Shown: piece by piece, positions 1 to 3,957 of the stretch | Position numbering within the stretch: position 1 is the stretch's first letter | Layout: every line of letters starts with the position of its first letter | Assembly: GCA_015488875.1 (NCBI GenBank) | Contig: WFMX01000100.1 | Span: 1-6,263 of the forward strand | DNA from: Campylobacterota bacterium | GTDB lineage: Bacteria; Campylobacterota; Campylobacteria; Campylobacterales; Sulfurovaceae | Direction of reading: 5' to 3' | Length of the DNA stretch: 6,263 nt | Notes under the pieces: model-generated | Database searches by the model: none | What the model was told of the DNA's origin: nothing | Seen by the model: only the letters and a program-made list of their open reading frames with translations | Translations under genes and position numbers: made by a program

Positions 1-1
1 G

Positions 2-280
2 ACTATATGCGATATATTAGATAGCAAAGTGCCTAGAGGTAAACCATACAGAGAGCTTATATCATTCGTCACCGACAGACCAGGACACGATGTCAGATAC
101 GCTATAGATGCCTCCAAGATAGCTAGAGAGTTAGGGTGGGAACCACAAGAGACTTTTGAGAGTGGACTAGAGAAGACTGTGCAGTGGTATCTTGACAATA
201 AAGAGTGGTGGAGTGCAGTACAAGATGGCTCATACAAAAGAGAGAGATTGGGAGTTGGGGTATTAAAGGTATCATACTAG
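2..280 (+). CDS. rfbB: dTDP-glucose 4,6-dehydratase, C-terminal part (5' end outside window)
   Basis: This is the last 92 residues of RfbB/RmlB, the NAD-dependent short-chain dehydrogenase-like enzyme that converts dTDP-glucose to dTDP-4-keto-6-deoxyglucose in the cytoplasm, the second step of dTDP-rhamnose synthesis. The visible part carries the family's C-terminal signature: VPRGKPYRE, then VTDRPGHDVRYAID (substrate-binding region), then ELGWEPQETFESGLEKTV and WYLDNKEWW. The catalytic Tyr/Lys and the Rossmann fold lie left of the window. The end is odd. After RERLGVGV, which looks like a natural family C-terminus, the frame continues through LKVSY to a TAG at 278-280. A G instead of T at 264 would give TGA directly after RERLGVGV. 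The frame overlaps rfbA by 19 bases. Identity is certain; the exact natural C-terminus is less so. Confidence 0.95.
   Translation, partial: TICDILDSKVPRGKPYRELISFVTDRPGHDVRYAIDASKIARELGWEPQETFESGLEKTVQWYLDNKEWWSAVQDGSYKRERLGVGVLKVSY
251..254 (+). promoter_or_regulatory. Ribosome binding site of rfbA, deciding a non-ATG start
   Basis: GGAG lies seven bases before the ATT codon at 262-264. That ATT occupies the place of the usual initiator Met in the MKGIILAGG N-terminus of RmlA proteins. The spacing is ideal for 262 and much too far from any in-frame ATG downstream (the first is codon 33). The upstream in-frame GTG codons at 205 and 208 lack a comparable site. Confidence 0.6.
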
Positions 281-1152
281 CAGGTGGCTCAGGTACTAGA
301 CTATACCCCATCACCAAAGGTGTCAGCAAACAGCTAGTGCCTATATATGACAAACCGATGATCTATTATCCACTTTCTGTACTTATGCTAGCAGGGATCA
401 GGGAAGTGCTTATCATCTCTACACCTGATGACTTGCCTAGATTTGAGAAGCTTTTGGGCGATGGTTCGGACATCGGCATGGAGTTTAGCTATGTGGTACA
501 GCCATCTCCTGATGGGTTGGCTCAAGCATTTATACTCGGTGAAGATTTTATAGGTGATGACTCTGTGGCATTGGTACTAGGCGACAATATATTTTATGGT
601 CAAGGACTCACCAATCTACTAGCATCATCTGTCCACAGTGCTACAGTAGAGGACAAAGCGACAGTATTTGGATACTATGTAAGTGACCCAGAGAGGTATG
701 GAGTAGCTGGTTTTGATGATGATGGAGCGGTCACTAGCCTAGAGGAGAAACCACCACATCCCAAATCCAACTATGCCGTAGTCGGATTATACTTCTATCC
801 AAACGATGTAGTCAAAAAGGCGAAACTCGTCAAGCCAAGTGCTAGAGGTGAGCTAGAGATCACCACACTCAATCAAGATTATCTAAAAGATAAGAGGCTC
901 AAAGTGGAGCTACTAGGTAGAGGATACGCATGGCTAGATACTGGTACGCATGAGAGCTTGTTAGATGCGTCGATGTTCATACAGACTATAGAGAAGAGAC
1001 AGAGTCTTAAGGTGGCATGCATAGAGGAGATAGCCTTTGAGATGGGCTACATAGACCATGTGCAACTCACCGCACTAGCTCAACCACTAAAGAAAAATCA
1101 ATACGGACAATACCTCCTCAAAAGAGCCAAAGAGGGCAAAATAGCAAGATAG
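262..1152 (+). CDS. rfbA: Glucose-1-phosphate thymidylyltransferase, apparent ATT start
   Basis: RfbA/RmlA joins glucose-1-phosphate and dTTP to give dTDP-glucose and pyrophosphate, the first and feedback-controlled step of the pathway. From ATT at 262 the protein has 296 residues, close to the usual 290-295. Motifs seen are the nucleotide-binding loop GGSGTRLYP (8-16), KQLVPIYDKPMIYYPL (23-38), QPSPDGLAQAF (80-90), GDN with the metal-binding Asp (107-109), EEKP with the sugar-binding Lys163 (161-164), and WLDTGTHESLL with the second metal Asp226. The C-terminal part has CIEEIAFEMGYI, as in the long housekeeping RmlA type with its allosteric region. The start is unusual: the expected ATG is ATT, within a one-base-altered ATGA overlap with rfbB. 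The open frame also extends back to GTG at 205, but those 19 extra residues are rfbB sequence read in another frame and match nothing in RmlA. The product is clear; only the start is in doubt. Confidence 0.96.
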   Translation: MKGIILAGGSGTRLYPITKGVSKQLVPIYDKPMIYYPLSVLMLAGIREVLIISTPDDLPRFEKLLGDGSDIGMEFSYVVQPSPDGLAQAFILGEDFIGDDSVALVLGDNIFYGQGLTNLLASSVHSATVEDKATVFGYYVSDPERYGVAGFDDDGAVTSLEEKPPHPKSNYAVVGLYFYPNDVVKKAKLVKPSARGELEITTLNQDYLKDKRLKVELLGRGYAWLDTGTHESLLDASMFIQTIEKRQSLKVACIEEIAFEMGYIDHVQLTALAQPLKKNQYGQYLLKRAKEGKIAR

Positions 1153-1169
1153 TATCAAAAAGGATATAT

Positions 1170-1742
1170 ATGAATTTCATAAGAACAGATATAGAAGATG
1201 TCATCATCATAGAGCCAAAGGTACATGGTGATGATAGAGGCTATTTCGTAGAGACATTTCGCCAAGACAAACTAGAGGAGTTTTTGGGCTTCAAGGTAAA
1301 CTTCTGTCAAGACAACGAATCCAAAAGTTCCAAGGGGGTACTGCGAGGGCTTCATTATCAGCTAACTCCTGCTGCTCAGACCAAATTGGTGAGAGTCATC
1401 AAAGGTCGTGTACTTGATGTAGCTGTCGATATCAGAGAGGGCAGTCCTACATTTGGTAGATTCGTATCTGTAGAGCTTAGTGGTGAAAACAAACGGCAAC
1501 TATTTGTACCTAGAGGTTTTGCTCATGCTTTTGTGGTACTAGAGGATGATACAGTATTTGCTTACAAGGTAGACAACTACTACTCACCCAAAAACGATAG
1601 AGGCATAGCATTTGATGATGTCGCTATAGGTGTGGATTGGGTCATAGATAGAGAGCTACTCAAACTCTCTGACAAAGATACCAAACAGCCTCTACTCAAA
1701 GATGCAGACCTGTTTAGTTATGGAGATAAATTATATGATTGA
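1170..1742 (+). CDS. rfbC: dTDP-4-dehydrorhamnose 3,5-epimerase
   Basis: RfbC/RmlC is a cofactor-free cupin enzyme that epimerises C3 and C5 of dTDP-4-keto-6-deoxyglucose, the third step toward dTDP-L-rhamnose. At 190 residues it has the normal length. Visible motifs are DDRGYFVETF (21-30), CQDNESKSSKGVLRGLHYQ (46-64) with the catalytic base His62, KLVRVIKGRVLDVAVDIR (72-89), LFVPRGFAHAFVVL (111-124), and the FAYKVDNYYSP region (130-140), where Tyr132 or Tyr138 supplies the active-site acid. LSDKD (166-170) corresponds to the usual C-terminal Asp pairing with the catalytic His. The ATG at 1170 follows an AAAAAGGA site at about 5 bases, 17 bases after rfbA, so the genes are cotranscribed. Its last eight bases overlap the start of the next gene. 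I see nothing abnormal in the protein. Confidence 0.97.
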   Translation: MNFIRTDIEDVIIIEPKVHGDDRGYFVETFRQDKLEEFLGFKVNFCQDNESKSSKGVLRGLHYQLTPAAQTKLVRVIKGRVLDVAVDIREGSPTFGRFVSVELSGENKRQLFVPRGFAHAFVVLEDDTVFAYKVDNYYSPKNDRGIAFDDVAIGVDWVIDRELLKLSDKDTKQPLLKDADLFSYGDKLYD

Positions 1743-3741
1743 TATATTAGTCACAGGAGCCAATGGACAGATAGGCTCAGAGCTACAAGCACTTAGCAAA
1801 AGTACAGAAGATAAAAGATTTCACTTTACAGATAGAGATGAGCTTGATATCACCGATAAAAAATCTATAGAGAAGTATGTAAGCGACAAAGATATAGATA
1901 TCATCATCAACTGTGCAGCATACACCAATGTAGACAAAGCCCAATCAGAGAGAGAAATAGTTTATGACATCAACCACTTAGCAGTCAAATCACTAGCTCA
2001 AATAGCAAAAGATAAGGGTATACAACTCATCCACATCTCGACTGATTATGTATTTGATGGCACAAAGCAGCAGCCCTATCTCGAAGATGACAAGCCAAAT
2101 CCACAAGGAGTATATAGCGACTCCAAATATCTAGGTGAAGAGGCCATCAAGGAGATAGACCCACCATCAGCTATCATCATACGAACATCGTGGATATATA
2201 GCAGATATGGAGACAATTTTGTCAAAAGCATGATAAACCTCTCCAAAAGTAGATCATCTATAGGCGTAGTATATGATCAAGTAGGCACGCCGACCAACGG
2301 TTATGATTTGTCAAAAGCTATACTACACATCATAGATCATCAACTAGCCGACCCAGAGAGCAAAAAAGAGTCACTAGAGATATACCACTATAGCAATGAA
2401 GGGGTATGCTCATGGTATGACTATGCAAACTCCATATTTGAACTATCTGGCATAGAGTGTCAAGTAGAGCCTATCAAGACAGAGGAGTACCCTACTCCAG
2501 CTAAGCGACCAGCATATAGTCTGCTTGACAAAGATAAGATCAAGAGAGACTTTGGTATCACTATACCTTTTTGGAGAGAGTCACTAAAGAGCTATTTTGA
2601 AGAAGCAGACAAATTACCACGCATATCAGTCATAGGCTCAGGCTTCATAGCCACAGGATTGGTAAATCTACTCAAAAATCACCCCAACTATAGACTATCC
2701 AAAGTATTGACTAGGACAGATATATCAAAAAGGGGTGATTTCGTAGGCAAAGAGTTGCTAACAAATTCGCTCAATGACCTCATAGACAATTCTGATCTCA
2801 TAGTAGAGTGCAGTGGTGATGCCCTATATGCCACAGAGAGTATAGACAAGATAGTAAAAGCCTCTATACCAGTAGTGACCATGAACTCCGAATTTCACAT
2901 CACCACAGGTTCGTACTTTGTGGACAAAGGTTTGGTCACAGAAGCAGAGGGCGATCAGCCAGGTGTGCTAGCGATACTACATGAAGAGGCAGTAGCGATG
3001 GGTTTCACCCCTCTAGTCTATGCCAATATCAAAGGCTTCTTAAATGAAAATCCGTCCAGAGCAGATATGGAGTATTGGGGAGCTAGATCAAACCTCAGTC
3101 TCGATATGGTCACATCTTTTACAGATGGTACCAAAGTACAGATAGAGCAAGTACTCATAGCCAATGGACTAGGTGCAGGACTCATAGAGGAGGGCTTGGT
3201 CAAGCTCGAAGATGACGATATGTTACATGGTGGTAGTATATTGGCAGATAGAGCCAAAGAGCTAGGATATCCAGTCAGTGACTATCTACTCTCAGCCAAA
3301 CTTCCTGCTGGTGTCTTCATAGTAGTGGAGCATAGAGACGAGCAGAAACCATCACTACAATACTACAAGATGGGAGAGGGTCCATACTATGTACTAGATA
3401 GGACTTACCACCTATGCCATTTAGAGATCATCAAGACTATAAAGAGGGTACTTGATGGTGGTGGTGTACTACTAGACAACAGCTCATCACCTAGATTTAG
3501 CGTAGCGACCATAGCAAAGAGAGATATCAAAGCAGGTGAAAAGATCAAAAAGGGCATAGGTAGCTTTGCTGTGAGAGGAAGCTCTGTAGAGATAGCAAAG
3601 CACCCTACACATGTCCCCATAGGTCTCATGTCCGATGTCACTTTCAAGAGAGATATCAAAGAGGGCGAAACTATCAACTTCGACGATATAGATATCCCTG
3701 ATAGCTTGGCACTAAATATCTGGAGAGAGATAATCGAGTAA
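1735..3741 (+). CDS. rfbD: Fusion: dTDP-4-dehydrorhamnose reductase + homoserine-dehydrogenase-like/SAF protein
   Basis: This 668-residue protein has two halves. Residues 1-288 are a complete RfbD/RmlD, the NAD(P)H-dependent reductase of the last dTDP-L-rhamnose step. They include GANGQIG (8-14), DELDITD (35-41), CAAYTNVDKAQ (60-70), STDYVFDG (102-109), the catalytic YxxxK pair Tyr127/Lys131, RTSWIYSRYGDNFV (150-163), QVGTPT (182-187) and RPAYSLLD (258-265). Residues 296-668 match the COG4091 type, a predicted homoserine dehydrogenase with a C-terminal SAF domain: a second Rossmann motif GSGFIATG (301-308), VECSG (357-361), GDQPGVL (406-412), DGTK (464-467), MGEGPYYVLDRTYHL (546-560), then a SAF-like region (about 589-655) with AKRDIKAGE and FKRDIKEGE. 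The function of that half is not known to me. Only about eight residues separate the halves, and no ribosome site and Met lie at the join. The start at 1735 follows GGAG at 1722-1725; in-frame ATGs at 1702 and 1720 lie inside rfbC and are less well placed. A normal RfbD is about 290 residues. Confidence 0.93.
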   Translation: MIDILVTGANGQIGSELQALSKSTEDKRFHFTDRDELDITDKKSIEKYVSDKDIDIIINCAAYTNVDKAQSEREIVYDINHLAVKSLAQIAKDKGIQLIHISTDYVFDGTKQQPYLEDDKPNPQGVYSDSKYLGEEAIKEIDPPSAIIIRTSWIYSRYGDNFVKSMINLSKSRSSIGVVYDQVGTPTNGYDLSKAILHIIDHQLADPESKKESLEIYHYSNEGVCSWYDYANSIFELSGIECQVEPIKTEEYPTPAKRPAYSLLDKDKIKRDFGITIPFWRESLKSYFEEADKLPRISVIGSGFIATGLVNLLKNHPNYRLSKVLTRTDISKRGDFVGKELLTNSLNDLIDNSDLIVECSGDALYATESIDKIVKASIPVVTMNSEFHITTGSYFVDKGLVTEAEGDQPGVLAILHEEAVAMGFTPLVYANIKGFLNENPSRADMEYWGARSNLSLDMVTSFTDGTKVQIEQVLIANGLGAGLIEEGLVKLEDDDMLHGGSILADRAKELGYPVSDYLLSAKLPAGVFIVVEHRDEQKPSLQYYKMGEGPYYVLDRTYHLCHLEIIKTIKRVLDGGGVLLDNSSSPRFSVATIAKRDIKAGEKIKKGIGSFAVRGSSVEIAKHPTHVPIGLMSDVTFKRDIKEGETINFDDIDIPDSLALNIWREIIE

Positions 3742-3748
3742 CATGATA

Positions 3749-3773
3749 TAACAAATCATTGCATTTGGTTTTT
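3749..3773 (+). terminator. Weak Rho-independent terminator candidate after the rhamnose operon
   Basis: Eight bases after the operon's stop, CAAAT (3752-3756) and ATTTG (3763-3767) form a stem over a six-base loop. The stem extends by two A-T pairs past a bulged G, and a run of five T follows (3769-3773). The stem is short and AT-rich, so efficiency is doubtful. The position and T-run are what a terminator would have. Confidence 0.35.
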
Positions 3774-3795
3774 GGTGCTTAGTTTTGGTACAGTT

Positions 3796-3840
3796 AGGGG
3801 ACATTGCCTTCGTGAGCGAAGCGAACGAAAGCTATCTCCT
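3796..3840. repeat. Imperfect 45-base palindrome, possible dispersed intergenic repeat
   Basis: The outer arms AGGGGA (3796-3801) and TCTCCT (3835-3840) pair with one G-U. After a small internal loop, GCCTTCG (3806-3812) pairs with CGAAAGC (3826-3832) with one mismatch, closing a 13-base loop. An alternative inner hairpin is CTTCG-TGAG-CGAAG (3808-3821). The element is richer in GC than its surroundings. The CATTGC ... AGCGAAGCGAACGAA ... ATCTCC pattern resembles a palindromic family I recall from intergenic regions of many bacteria. That resemblance is from memory. It lies between convergent genes, where it could also act as a terminator for either strand. Confidence 0.5.
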
Positions 3841-3855
3841 CGCATAGGAATTGTT

Positions 3856-3883
3856 CAGCGTCGACTGAGACATAACGGTGTTG
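3856..3883 (+). other. Possible RNA hairpin rich in G-U pairs
   Basis: CAGCGTCG (3856-3863) can pair with CGGTGTTG (3876-3883) over eight positions, three of them G-U, with a 12-base loop. G-U pairs are lost on the opposite strand, so if the structure is real it belongs to a + strand transcript. It follows the 45-base palindrome by 15 bases and may belong to the same element. Eight pairs with three wobbles could also arise by chance. Confidence 0.25.
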
Positions 3884-3957
3884 CAGTTTAGCAGAGGGCG
3901 AAAAAATCGACTCTACGCATGGTGGAATTGGGTAGATTTGCATTGGCAAACAAACAC

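Noticed and set aside
205..261. Upstream GTG start for rfbA at 205 or 208, adding 19 residues
   Set aside because: The added residues are rfbB sequence read in another frame, do not resemble an RmlA N-terminus, and have no good ribosome binding site.
224..265. Frameshift in rfbB giving an alternative end ...KERDWELGY with a TAA at 263-265
   Set aside because: The unshifted frame ends RERLGVGV, which fits RmlB C-termini, and a single substitution at 264 explains the junction without any frameshift.
1702..1734. Earlier starts for the RfbD fusion at 1702 or 1720
   Set aside because: They lie inside rfbC coding sequence and place extra residues before the conserved MIDILVTGANGQIG; GGAG at 1722-1725 is correctly spaced for 1735 only.
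2688..3677. Open - strand frames within the rfbD fusion (2688-2882, 3018-3257, 3405-3677)
   Set aside because: They are short, match no recognised family, and lie fully opposite a well-conserved coding sequence.
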